A stretch of DNA of 64,000 bases from Irpex lacteus (Eukaryota; Basidiomycota; Agaricomycetes; Polyporales; Irpicaceae), in NCBI GenBank assembly GCA_001986395.2, contig MQVO02000010.1, positions 496,001 through 560,000 of the forward strand, read 5' to 3'. Below are positions 54,059 to 64,000 of the stretch, one piece after another (position 1 is the first letter of the stretch; each line of letters starts with the position of its first letter). The notes under the pieces were generated by a model. That model did not search any database. It saw nothing but the letters and a program-made list of their open reading frames with translations, and was not told the DNA's origin. A program made the translations under genes and the position numbers.

Positions 54059-54626
54059 ATGTCCCTCATGCTAGGAAACCTCGCCACCACGATCGTCACC
54101 GAAGTCCCCGTCCTCCTCGAACGCACCCTCAACCAGGAATCCGAGAACGGCCGTCTCCAACACGAATGCGACTTGCTCAAGGACTGTATCGACGAGATCA
54201 AGGCGCGCGTTGAGGGGGAGAGGGTTAAGCAGCAGCGCTTGAGGATGCAGCTGTTGAAGTTGAGGGGGATGCCGGATAGTCGGAGTGGGAGTGTTAGGGA
54301 ATGTGAGTATGAGATGCTACTCCCTGTTGCTGGATATTTATGCTGATGGATTGCTTCTTCTTAGTGAGAGCGGCTTTGAAACCAAGCAAGCTGAACGCTA
54401 GCACCCTCTCATCCTCGGTAAGACCACCGCATCTTTCACATCAACACTTACAAATTGACTAACACTTCGACAGATGGACAACGCCGACACCTCCTTCGTC
54501 TCCGACATCGAAGGAAGCCCCGTCTCCCTGCGGAGCAAACGCAAGGGCGTAGTGTTCGACGACAGCTTCAGGCTGCCTCGGGCCAAGCGCGTTAGGCTGT
54601 CTGTGGGTGGTTCCCAGGAGAATTAG
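54059..54626 (+). CDS. Small coiled-coil protein, probably nuclear
   Basis: Three exons, 54059-54302, 54365-54417 and 54474-54626; 149 residues, in phase. Residues 20-75 form a likely coiled coil (NQESENGRLQHECDLLKDCI, RVEGERVKQQRLRMQLLKLR). The C-terminus is acidic then strongly basic (SLRSKRKGVVFDD, RLPRAKRVRLSVGG), which resembles a nuclear localisation signal. The first hydrophobic-looking residues (LMLGNLATTIVTEVPVLL) are probably helical rather than a signal peptide. No family recognised. Divergent from the Ser-rich gene at 53837. Confidence 0.65.
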
Positions 54627-55222
54627 TGAGGAGCCTACATACCGTTGTTTGTTCTCCGCTCTATACTATCTGTTGCCATCGAGGCCGTAGAGTGCACATC
54701 AGGGAGATTCGAGTGTACAACAGTCTGACCTCCCCCTTATAACTCTCGTCTCCTCTCCTACTTTTCGATGTATCCATTTCTACGTCCCATTCCATCACAT
54801 TATACCACACCCCTGCCCTCTTATTCTCCTATTCTTCTCCAAAGCAACTTGAACGTTAACTCTTGTCTGCCACTGTATACGTTTGTTTGGTTCACATCAT
54901 TGTACCGCGAGGCGCTCGCTCACAATCTCGCTCAAAACGCCCACCATACTAACTTCCAGGCCTAGTTGCCTCGACGAGAATTACTCGTATCAAAGTACGT
55001 CATCAACGATCTTATAAAAGAATGTCATAAACCTCTATGTCTCTACTTCAGGGATGCTCTCAATAGAGTCTTCAAGTTAAATCGTCCGAATCGTTTACGT
55101 CTCTTACTAACTCGCGGTAGCGAACAGTATATCCCTATCTCAGCTCGGTATGTTATTCTATCAAATACTTAAAGTTTCTTCTCATATATCTATACCTCTC
55201 TACTGCCCGTGAACTAGATAAC
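54627..55222. other. Intergenic, no gene seen
   Basis: 596 bp upstream of MYND paralog 2; T-rich. Short ORFs here have no family features. Confidence 0.5.
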
Positions 55223-57090
55223 ATGGCGCTACGGCCGATGGTATTCATCCCTGACCCGTTCCCCAAAGTCCAGCTCGCTATCTCCAATCCCGAGCAATGG
55301 AACACAGACTGGGAGAACATTTACGAACGATCCGCAGAACTTACAAAGCCCGACTATATTATGTGGTCGGCCCGCTCCCAACGTCGACGTAGCCTGATGT
55401 TTGGTGGTAATGGCACCCGTAGCTTCCATGAAGACAGGCATGCGTATACTGTCAACTACGAGTCTACGTGCGCGATACAGCACCGCATAGGGAGGTCGAC
55501 GATTGATGTGTTCGTTATGAATGACTTTGAACGTCGATGGTTGACAGCGAGTGTGGAAGAGCGCCGGAAGCATGGACTGGTGGGTTTGGCGAATGCCGGT
55601 GCACAGGCGAAGAATCTGAACGCGGCGAGAGCGAGTTGCTCGGATATTCTACGCTTGCGGTATTTAACAGAAGACGGTGAGGTTTTGTTGAAGTTGCTGA
55701 GGGACATCACGCCGCAGGATATCTCCTTTGTCCCGAAGGAGCCGTATTACTTTCCGAACGCAGAGTGGGATGCTCTTCGCGCAGAGCAGCAGCGTAACCC
55801 GAATACTTCCGAGGACGAGAAGTTTGACTTAATGGAAGTTTTCATATTGCGTACGAAACTTATCTGTCAGTATTTCTTCCACCATGACTACTGTACTTCA
55901 GTAGACTTACCTTCCGAGCGCAAATCTCGCTGTCGAGGGCATCATGGCATCCTTCCTTGGAGACACACTGCCCAAGGTCTCGGTCCACAAAGAAAGGGAT
56001 CGTAGGCCCAACGGGGTGAAGAAAGAAGAGCTTCGCTTCTTGAAGCAGGAGCATGCCATTCTCTACGGTGAAGACGGTGAAAGAAAGTTACGCGAAGAAC
56101 TCGCCGCACTGGATGAGCGCAAGAGTCGTCGAGGAGTGCTATGTACGAATTGTAGCCGACCTCAGAGTGAAGGCGAGAAGTTTATGCGCTGCAAGAAGTG
56201 CTGGGACGAGATTCAGCGAGACATTAAATACTGTGGAAAGTGAGAGTGCCTCTCTCGTCTCTCGTATGCCCTAACTCGTCTATTGTTCAAACAGAGAATG
56301 TCAAGTCGAGGATTGGAAAGCCAGACATAGACGGATTTGCGGAAAAGCCGTTGAATCTATGGAGGAAGTACTCAATATCATGAGACCACGAACTAGCTTG
56401 CCAGCTCCCGAAGTGAGCCAGTTTGGGCCACCTCGGAACGGGTTCAGGCGGACGCCACAACTTGTGTATCACATCCGAGAGATCGACATGCGGCCGCATG
56501 TCGATTTTGTGGTGCACACCACGCCTGACGAGACGCTCGACTTTCGGACTGTGCAGCAGCCGGTACGGACGCTTTTTCGCGCTGCTCGGAAGGTAGCATT
56601 CGAGACGGGCGATCGAGAGGCAACGGCAAAGATATGCCACTTTCTCATCTGGTTCTTGAGGGCAAAGCTCGCGGACGTGCAGAATAGGTGGGACTTGAAC
56701 TACACAGTCGACCAGATGGAGAAGGAGTTCGCGTTTCCCGATCTCCGACTCGCTATGAAGGAGTTGGAAGAATTACGAAGTGCTGACGATTTTCGTCGCC
56801 CGTAAGTCTTGAACATTTAACATCTGATACTCATCCGTTTTTGATTCTACTGTGACACGATTTTAACATGGTTTTACTTCTCTAGCCCTCTTCTGTTCCC
56901 AACAAACGATCTTGAATGGGGACAATTCTTTATCGCGGAGAACGAAGGCCCATTTGGCGGCAAGCTTGCTCTGGGAAGGCCAATGAACGAGTCATGGGAC
57001 ATAGAAACGGAAAATTTGGGGTTCCTACGAATACCGGGTATCTGGGAGGGTCGACATAGAGTCGCTCGTCGTGAAGCGTCCGGGCTCTGA
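55223..57090 (+). pseudogene. MYND zinc-finger protein, paralog 2 (lost splice acceptor)
   Basis: Same four-exon plan as paralog 1: 55223-55865, 55924-56239, 56295-56801, 56886-57090. The sequence is close to paralog 1 (PFPKVQLAISNPEQWN, ERRKHGLVGLANAGAQAKNL; finger CTNCSRPQ, FMRCKKCW, KYCGK then EC, and the His/Cys end). Introns 2 and 3 are normal. At the first intron the expected acceptor reads CGCAA where the paralogs have an AG (bases 55922-55923), so exon 2 is not entered in frame from any nearby AG that I could find. Exon 1 alone reads on to a stop at 56003-56005. Translation from the internal ATG at 55944 would give a finger-containing C-terminal protein. Either a pseudogene or a gene with altered splicing; the protein parts are otherwise undamaged. 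Confidence 0.72.
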
Positions 57091-57875
57091 GCTTCTGTGC
57101 GCGTTCCTGTCTCTCCTCTGGCAGTCTCCTATAATTTGGACAACTCGCCATGTTGTACTGGTTTTGACACTATTGATGTTCCATTACAGGCTCGCTTGAA
57201 ACACATGGTCTCATGAACATTTGACGTTGTTGAATGGAGTGCTTTCGCTTTCCGCCTCCCCATCATGGTGTAGCCTTAGATTGTCTACCTGCTACTCATG
57301 GAAAGGTGCCACATTGGAATTTGTTGAATGCCAATAAACGGGTAGGATTCCATTTACTTAGCTGACGTGGTCATTGTCTTCTCCGTCGTGAACACCTGGC
57401 CATGGTCACGGTTGTTTTAACCCATGTGTCGAACTCGGATTTGATCCCGTGATATGGAGGCGCTCGTCGTCTTCCCGTTGTTGCAAACCAGCCTCAAGGT
57501 CAGTCACTTTCAACGACACCCTCATCGATCATCTCCAGTCCTGCGACGCTTTAGATACGTTATTATATTCTCCCTCCGAGCAGCACTACTAGTTCTTTCC
57601 TACTACACAATTCTCCCAATCTTGAGACTTAGAGGTACTTGGACTCGGTGGTGAGTGCTCCGTGATCTTTGGGTTTGACTTGCAAGAATCTCATAGAGGC
57701 TGCGATGTTATCAGCTGGTGATCCATCTGCGATTTCTCCTCATCAACCCGTTTGTTAATAGGCAAATAGTACAATTCTATCTTGACCAAGTGGTATGTTC
57801 GTTCTAACGTTGAAATCGAGGCTTGCCTTATTCTTCGACACTGACAAGCCTCCCTGCACAAGATTACTGCACAAG
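57091..57875. other. Intergenic, no gene seen
   Basis: 785 bp between MYND paralogs 2 and 3. No coding features recognised. Confidence 0.5.
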
Positions 57876-59219
57876 ATGGCGATGCAACCTATGATTATCC
57901 TTCCGGATCTTTATCCCAAAGTCCAGCTGGCCCTGTCAAATCCTGACCAGTGGAACACGAGGTGGGAGGCCGTCTACGACATGCCTACAGGCTACCTGAA
58001 TCCGGACCGCCTCTTGCTGGAGGTGCGCTATCTGCGCATGACGTTTGGAGGTAGTGGTAAACGCACAGCCGACGACAAGCACAGGTACACTGTTAACTAC
58101 GAGACTACCTGCGCGATGCGGCACCGTATCGGCAAGAAGACGCTGGACGCGTTCGCCAAAGACGACTTCGAGAATCGGTGGCTCTCAGCAACCGTGGGAG
58201 AGCGTCGAAAGCATGCATTGGCAGGCCTAGCCAATGGTGGTGCACAGGCGAATAACCTGAATACAGCGAGGGCGTACTGCTCGGACATCCTACGACTGCG
58301 TTACCTTGCGGATGACGGAGAGGTGTTGCTGAAGTTGTTGAAAGATCTCACACCACAAGATATCTCGTTCGTCCCAAAGGAGCCTTATTACTTCCCGAAT
58401 GCAGGCTGGGATTCTCTGCGTACTCAGCAACAAGGGGATACGGCTGCTAGTGAGGACGACAAGTCAGATCTACTGGAGATCCTGATATTGCGTACGAAGC
58501 TCATATGTAAGCGCTTCCTGTGATGATAATACGTCACATTCACTCGCAACGCATAGACTTCGTCGTTGAGGGCATCATGGCGTCCTTCATGGGTGTGGCA
58601 CTGCCGAAAGTGACGGCCAACAAGCAGCGAAATGGTCGGCCAGAAGATGTGGAAAGGGAAGAAACCCGCTTTTTTAAAGAGGAATATCCCTTTTACGGGG
58701 AAGACGTAGAAATGAGGCTACGGGAGGAACTCGCCGCACTTGACAAACGCGAAAGTCGTCGGGAGGTGCACTGCGAGAACTGCGAGAGGACTCAGAGACA
58801 GGGTGAGAAGTTTATGCGCTGCAGCAAGTGCTGGGATACGAACAAACAAGATGTCAAGTATTGCGGAAAGTGAGTATCTTCGGGCTCGTCATTGGACCAC
58901 AGCTCACCTAATCTCTTCCGGGTGACGTGCAGAGACTGTCAGCTCGCTGATTGGAAAGCTAGGCACAAGCGTATCTGCGGGAAGACCCTCGAAACCGCCG
59001 AAGAAGTGCTCAACAATTTCTTCCATGATTTCATCTAGCCCGCTCATTGTACTAATGGGTGACGGTGAATGGTTACGGTTCAGCATGTCCAAGGAGTGTG
59101 GAGGCCTGCTTGGTGGCAAATCGCAACTGGGAAGACCCATGGGCGAGACACTCGAGATAGAAGGAAGAGACTCACAGATTGTACGAGGAATATGGGAGGG
59201 AAGCTCGCGTAGAGTATGA
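57876..59219 (+). pseudogene. MYND zinc-finger protein, paralog 3 (internal deletion)
   Basis: Exon 1 57876-58506 (start chosen to match the MALRPM-type start of paralog 2; an in-frame ATG lies at 57795), exon 2 58557-58869, exon 3 from 58933. The finger is intact (CENCERTQ, FMRCSKCW, KYCGK, CQLADWKARHKRICGK). After EEVLNN the frame runs into TTCTTCCATGATTTCATCTAG, the 3' end of the third intron, and stops at 59036-59038. About 145 codons present in paralog 2 (from the PRNGFRRTP block to DDFRRP) plus the start of intron 3 are missing. The last exon (59039-59219) is still open and ends at TGA. A truncated finger protein of about 350 residues could be made. Confidence 0.72.
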
Positions 59220-59636
59220 GCTGAGAGGCGTGCGGGTGATGGATGTTCTGAACTTCCATGAACTACCCTTCATTGTCTCCTAATCATCGGACCTTTTGTA
59301 CTTGTCTCCTGTATCGAGTTAGTGGCGATGGTCTTGTACAACGTACGACAACTATTGTATTCCACAGATACCTTATCATGACATCGAGTAATTTTATTAT
59401 GAAGTCTTACTGTAGTCCCCGTGAGTGTGTGAACTGAGTGGTTTAGGGCAGCCACTATGGTTTGTGCGCGGCAACGATCGCGTCGTGTTAACCCAGTAGC
59501 CCTCTTTGTTCATCCACATAACGTACGTTCACATTTATCTATGCATGATGCAGGACTGATACAGTATTGACCGTCGTTATGAACAGCGAATATTCACTTT
59601 CAAGTTCAGACTCGAACTAGAACCTTACCAGCCATT
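59220..59636. other. Intergenic, no gene seen
   Basis: 417 bp between MYND paralogs 3 and 4. No coding features recognised. Confidence 0.5.
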
Positions 59637-61395
59637 ATGGCCGTGTCGTTGCCATTCCCACCAGTAACCCCCATACTTCCTGACACTTTTCCTATGGTTG
59701 AGCAAGCCATTTCAGACCCTGAGAAGTGGAATACGGCTTGGGAGAGTCTCTACGTCAACTCTCCAAACCTAGTGCACCCACGTCATGTCATGGGGATGGC
59801 GGCAATGTTTCGCGAAAGACACCAAGTACTCAACAAGCACAATGACCAACATGGGCAACTCATCAACTACGAGGGGACTTGTCATCTCCAGCACTACCTT
59901 GGTGCGAAGACAATTGATGCCTTCATTCATGCAGACTTCGAGAAGCGCTGGCTCGAGGCGGGCATCTCAGAACGCAGGAGACATGCTTTGAGAAGTCTGG
60001 CACATGCGGGTAGCCAGGCGTGGAACCTGAATCTCGCTCGAGCATACTGCCCCGATATTCTAACACTGGATCATTTGACGAGCGATGGACAGGTGTTGTT
60101 GGAATTGTTGAAGGAGGTCACGCCGCAGGACATCTCGGTTGTTCCGACTGAGCCGCATTGGTTTGCGAACGCAGGATGGGACGAGTTGCGGGAGATTGCG
60201 GAGAAGAACCCGTTGGTTCCAGAGGTGGATAAACTGGACATGATGGAAATCATGGTTTTGCGCACGAAGCTCATCTGTAGGTCCTTGTTTTATTGCAAGA
60301 GATGGGCTTCTTATGAGATTTAGTCCTCGTCCTCGGAGGCATTATGGCCTCTTTTCTCGGACAGCCGTTGCCTGGGGTAACAGTCAATAAGGTACGAGAT
60401 CGAAGGCCTACGAAAACCAAGAAGCGAGAGATACGTACCCTGGAGAGGCAGTTCGCGGCGGATTATAACGACGAAGGAAAATCCTTGCTTAAGGAGGTGC
60501 TCGACGGCGTAGTCGACCGCAAGCGTCGTGCCGGTATCCTTTGCGAAAACTGTCATCGGCCTCAGAGGGACGACGAAAAGTTCATGCGCTGCAAGAGATG
60601 CTTCGATACAATCGAGCGCAATATTTTGTACTGTGGAAAGTAAGTGTGGCATGCCCTAGTCGCCTTCTACGAACCCAACATAACCCGTGTCAATATAGAG
60701 ACTGTCAAGTCGCTGATTGGAAAGCACGACATAAGCAGATCTGTGGGAAGCTCCTTTCGTCTCAGACAAGTCGCCGCCTATCAAGTTTACTTTTCATAAC
60801 GAGACGATCTCACAAATCTTCAGAGACGCGAGATACAAGGCCTTCGTCACGGGTGACAGGAAGGCGTACGCAGAGATGTGTCACTTCCTAATCTGGTTCT
60901 TGAGAGCCGGTATGTATGACTACGCAAATAAGTGGGACCTTAACTATACGGTCGATGTTATGCAAAAAGAACTTGCATGGGATGGGCTGAGGGACGCGAT
61001 GAGGGAGTGCCAAGAGAGGCAATGGAGTGACGAGTCGCGGAGACCGTGAGTCTTTACGCTGTCTTGTTGTCCTACTTGTCGAGTCAGTACGGGAGTGCTG
61101 ATATTTATTATGTAGGCCCTTGGTCTCTTCGCTGCCGAAGGAGGAGTGGCAGAGTTGCATTACACAAATGGCTCAAAAATCTCCTCATTTTACAGTCCAG
61201 ACGTCAGATGAAAAAGTGCAGCTGGCCGTCTTCCTTCCGAACAGACGAATGGAGTCCAAGGTAGCAGCGATCAACGGTCCATATCTTCTATTTATCCCAA
61301 CGCAAGCAATCTGGGAAGAAGACCAGGACCAATTAACGAAGGACATCGACGACGGACTTAAGTTTCTGAGGGACCGCCGCCCACTGGACGTGTGA
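59637..61395 (+). pseudogene. MYND zinc-finger protein, paralog 4 (deletion with frameshift)
   Basis: Exons 59637-60276, 60324-60639, 60699-61045, 61116-61395. The N-terminal block is the most diverged (TFPMVEQAISDPEKWN, ERRRHALRSLAHAGSQAWNL). The finger is complete (CENCHRPQ, FMRCKRCF, LYCGK, CQVADWKARHKQICGK). Directly after ICGK about 150 nt found in paralog 2 are missing and the frame is wrong: the in-phase reading stops at 60889-60891, while family sequence (FRDARYKAFVTGDRKAY, HFLIWFLRAGMYDY, WDLNYTVDVMQKEL) continues in another frame. The last exon is open and ends at TGA 61393-61395. Either a pseudogene or a gene with an extra small intron there that I did not resolve. Confidence 0.68.
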
Positions 61396-61739
61396 CGCTG
61401 AAAGTCCTCCAATACTTCTAGCATGTTCTTCCTACGCCATGCGCTGTACCTTGATATCTTCTTGATCTTGTACTATTAGTAGCTATCTTGGTCGCCGTTA
61501 TGTTTCCAACCGCAAGAAATACGAAGTGACCGCAGGAACCTCTAGTTTTGTATCTCAATCGTTAATTGTCCTCTTTCTTCGCTTCTCGAAACCGAACCGT
61601 ACTGTCATTGTAAAATACCAAGAGCAGTATCGCAGACCGACATTAGTACCGCCTGGCCCTTCCTGTAGCACACAGCTGAGTTCGAACAAAGATCGTGCGT
61701 TGATATTGTTCGCCCCCTGCAATGTACGTATTGTACAAC
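61396..61739. other. Convergent 3' ends, no gene
   Basis: 344 bp between MYND paralog 4 (+) and the sphingomyelinase-like gene (-). Nothing recognised. Confidence 0.5.
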
Positions 61740-63981
61740 TCAATGCCCCGAAAACGGCGACTGCACAGACCCGAACCCAGGAATACAGTTCTCTCTCGCC
61801 AGCGCCGTGCTCCCGCTCCTCATATAACACACCTTTGCCAATCCGCAATCGACGTTGGTGCAGTTCGGGCTCATGATGGACGTTTTGCCTTGGAAGGTGT
61901 TGAACGTCTGCAAGTATCCACGAAGAATTGGTGCAATTAGTCGAGAGTCCGTTGGTATAGAGGAACGGTAGAGAGACGTACGGTGATAAGACTTGGGTTG
62001 TCGCTCATTTCTGTTAAGAAGTGTTATTCAGCGATTCGTGATGGTTGTAGGTAGTGCAGTCAACTGAGGAAGTACGCATACGTACGTTCAGTAACATGAT
62101 GCCACCAAGTCGCGTTTAACGGGTCATGCGGGCCCCACCCAGTGATGTTCTTGCCGTACGCCTCACGCGTACTATACTCGTACTTGTACGTCGGCCCGAT
62201 GTTTTCATGAAGGGAGATGTGGTCGAGAGCGGGGAACGTCGAAACGTCGGATATCCAGCTGTTGAGTGAATCGATGTAGGTTAGTATTGCACTGGGCCAG
62301 GATGTGCAGCCAAGGTCAACTAACGTGTGTGCGTCGAGGATGTCGAATGTCTATTCGGACACATTAGTAACGAAATCTCTGTGGTTTGAGTTGACATGAG
62401 AGGAGGACTCACCGAAGAGTCAACCTCGTACAGTCTGAAGCCGGAGTTCAACCTCGTTAGAGGCGTAATTGAAGGGCCAACCTGATATCACAATTAAGCG
62501 TGACCCCGAAACGCATTCTATTCCAATGACAGTAACTCACCCAGGATACACTCTGAGCGGTCTCAGCGCTGATGTTGGTAGCGTTGTTGGCGTAAAAGAT
62601 CTACCGTACATCGGTTATTAGTAACAGTGTAAGGTGATCTAATGGGATATGAGGGTGGAAGACGTACGGAGAGTTCATCTTCGTGCGTGTGGCCCCAGAA
62701 TATATCTAACATAGTCTGGTCAGTTTGGGGATGTTGGATAGAGTGGATGGAGAGCGACACGTACTGGCAATGACGTGTGGCGAGAACCTATCCACACTGT
62801 CTCCCACCCTCACCATTAGCGATGTCGTTCGTATACTGAGTTCCGTAAGAACCACTCACATCTGATAAACTACACCAAAGCAAACAAGTCGCGTCAACAC
62901 CCCACCTCTGCAAAGGAGACGAACAATTGGACATGAATGCTCACATAGATCCGTAGGGTTCCCCAGCGCGTTCGTCCCGTCCCACCCACTAAGCACATGC
63001 CCCATAATCCACACCCGATCACCCGCCTCCTCCGCCTCCTGCAGCTCGTCCGTCAAGAACCTCAGCATCCCTGACGGATCATGTGTCGTCATGTTGATAT
63101 AGTTGAAGTAGTTCGCGCGGTACCCTACAACCCCACAACACGCAGATCATGAGTGACTCGAGCAAATAAATGAATGAAGCGTGCAAAATGCGAGAACGGA
63201 GAAATGGGAGACGCACACAGATCAGTATTCAAAGTGATCACCCTTAACCCATCCTGTCTCCTAACCATATACGCCGCATAATGTGCCCGGGCGAGCGCCA
63301 CCGCGCTCTCCGGGATCCACTTCTCGTGTTCCCAGAGGGCGGCGACGTGGTCGTAGTTCCAGCTGAACTGCGAGGCGAGCGGGGGGCCGAGGGCGTGTGG
63401 GGCGTCTTGGGCTCTGGGAAGGGGTCAGAACGAGGATAGGAGGGTAGAAGGAGGAGCGGGAGGAGAGGGAGAGAACGCAACTGGTTGTAGGAGTCGTGGT
63501 TCCCTAGTGCGGCGTATACAGGCCCAGCACCGAGGATTTTCTTGAACAGGTCGAAGAGCACTGTCTATACCGGTCATCATTTCTCAGTTCTCAAACCCTT
63601 GTATTTCGAAGATCACATATACACACCTCATGGTACGTGATGTAGTCTCTACAAATCCGAATTAGCATGAAAGAGAACAGAAGGAAGAAATATAGGAAAG
63701 TACGTACCTGCTAAGCTGATTATCAGGATCGTGCGCCACCAAGTCACCCGTGAACAGCGTAAAATCGAAACCCGTGCGTTGTGTGTCTGTGAGTATGGGT
63801 ATGCTTGGGAGTGCGGCGAGTGCGAGGGAGTATGGGGTGTCGCTATACAAGGGACAACGTTGAGTATACCGCAAAGTGGGATAGTGCAATTTGAGGATGG
63901 GAAACGTACCAGAGGAAAGCACCGAACCGTGGTGCGGGGAAGACGGTATGGTTAGGACTGGCAGAGTTGAACTGGTTTGTC
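61740..63981 (-). CDS. Acid sphingomyelinase-like phosphodiesterase (5' end beyond window)
   Basis: Multi-exon gene entering from the right edge; 63981 is the start of the first complete exon in view. Exons seen include 63981-63910, 63842-63708, 63648-63627, 63564-63482, 63413-63217, 63124-62945, several small ones, and the last, 61907-61740, ending at TGA. Metal-binding motifs of the calcineurin-like phosphoesterase fold are present: GDLVAHD, ALGNHDS, VWIMGH, FWGHTHEDE. NTDLWYRANYFN and GWDGTNALGNPTDL are typical of secreted acid sphingomyelinases, which hydrolyse sphingomyelin-type phospholipids to ceramide and phosphocholine using zinc. The C-terminal domain keeps Cys residues (LGCTSW, NCTNVDC, ENCIPGFG) expected for disulfides. 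At least 12 exons are packed into 2.2 kb. In fungi the physiological substrate is uncertain. The signal peptide and the first His/Asp pair lie outside the window. Confidence 0.88.
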
Positions 63982-64000
63982 CTACAGCACAATCCACCAG

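Noticed and set aside
54768..55172. Two consecutive + strand ORFs before MYND paralog 2
   Set aside because: Low-complexity, T-rich region; no similarity to any paralog or known motif.
1..64000. tRNA, rRNA, CRISPR arrays, bacterial-type operons
   Set aside because: None seen; gene structure and elements are fungal nuclear. A tRNA scan could still find a gene missed by eye.

Overview
The window reads as nuclear DNA of a filamentous basidiomycete, most likely an Agaricomycete. The genes are intron-rich (most introns 45-75 nt, GT..AG). Several proteins belong to families typical of that group: an F-box protein with a short PPELFEHIL-type box, a DUF6535 membrane protein, a psi-factor-producing oxygenase, and MYND zinc-finger paralogs. 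I cannot name the species. All gene models were spliced by eye and checked for reading phase.

Left part (1-26.4 kb): a single host gene (F-box type) is split inside its first visible intron by a three-level stack of LTR retrotransposons. Element A is Ty1/copia (1245-25717, + strand) and sits in the F-box intron. Element B is a Ty3/gypsy chromovirus (5723-24928, + strand) inserted in the RNase H codons of A. Element C is a second Ty3/gypsy-type element (6128-20336, - strand) inserted in the leader of B. Each element has two LTRs that look identical by eye and a matching target-site duplication (TGGTT, TGCGA, GCGC), so all three insertions look recent. A is intact apart from the insertion of B. 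B is defective: it has no protease, and a frameshift separates RNase H from integrase. C has an unusual layout, with a 2371-codon Gag-protease ORF that carries two zinc knuckles and about 1000 residues of unrecognised sequence, followed by Pol in the +1 frame.

Middle part (27-41.8 kb), ordinary chromosomal genes: a 13-exon fatty-acid dioxygenase/P450 fusion whose P450 half lacks the heme-ligand cysteine; a divergently transcribed DUF6535 membrane protein; a BAR-SH3 membrane-curvature adaptor; a 300-residue basidiomycete protein of unknown function with a hydrophobic tail; a doubtful gene remnant; and a 72-residue Cys-rich protein.

Right part (42-64 kb), gene-family territory: three dispersed paralogs of a small NTF2-like-looking family, each with its own TATA box; four MYND zinc-finger paralogs, one on the - strand and three on the + strand, of which the + strand copies show a lost splice acceptor, a large deletion and a frameshift; a divergent pair (a Ser-rich protein and a small coiled-coil protein) between the MYND genes, with a diverged tandem duplication of the Ser-rich gene's 3' end; and, running off the right edge, an acid-sphingomyelinase-like secreted phosphodiesterase. 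No tRNA, rRNA or CRISPR was seen.
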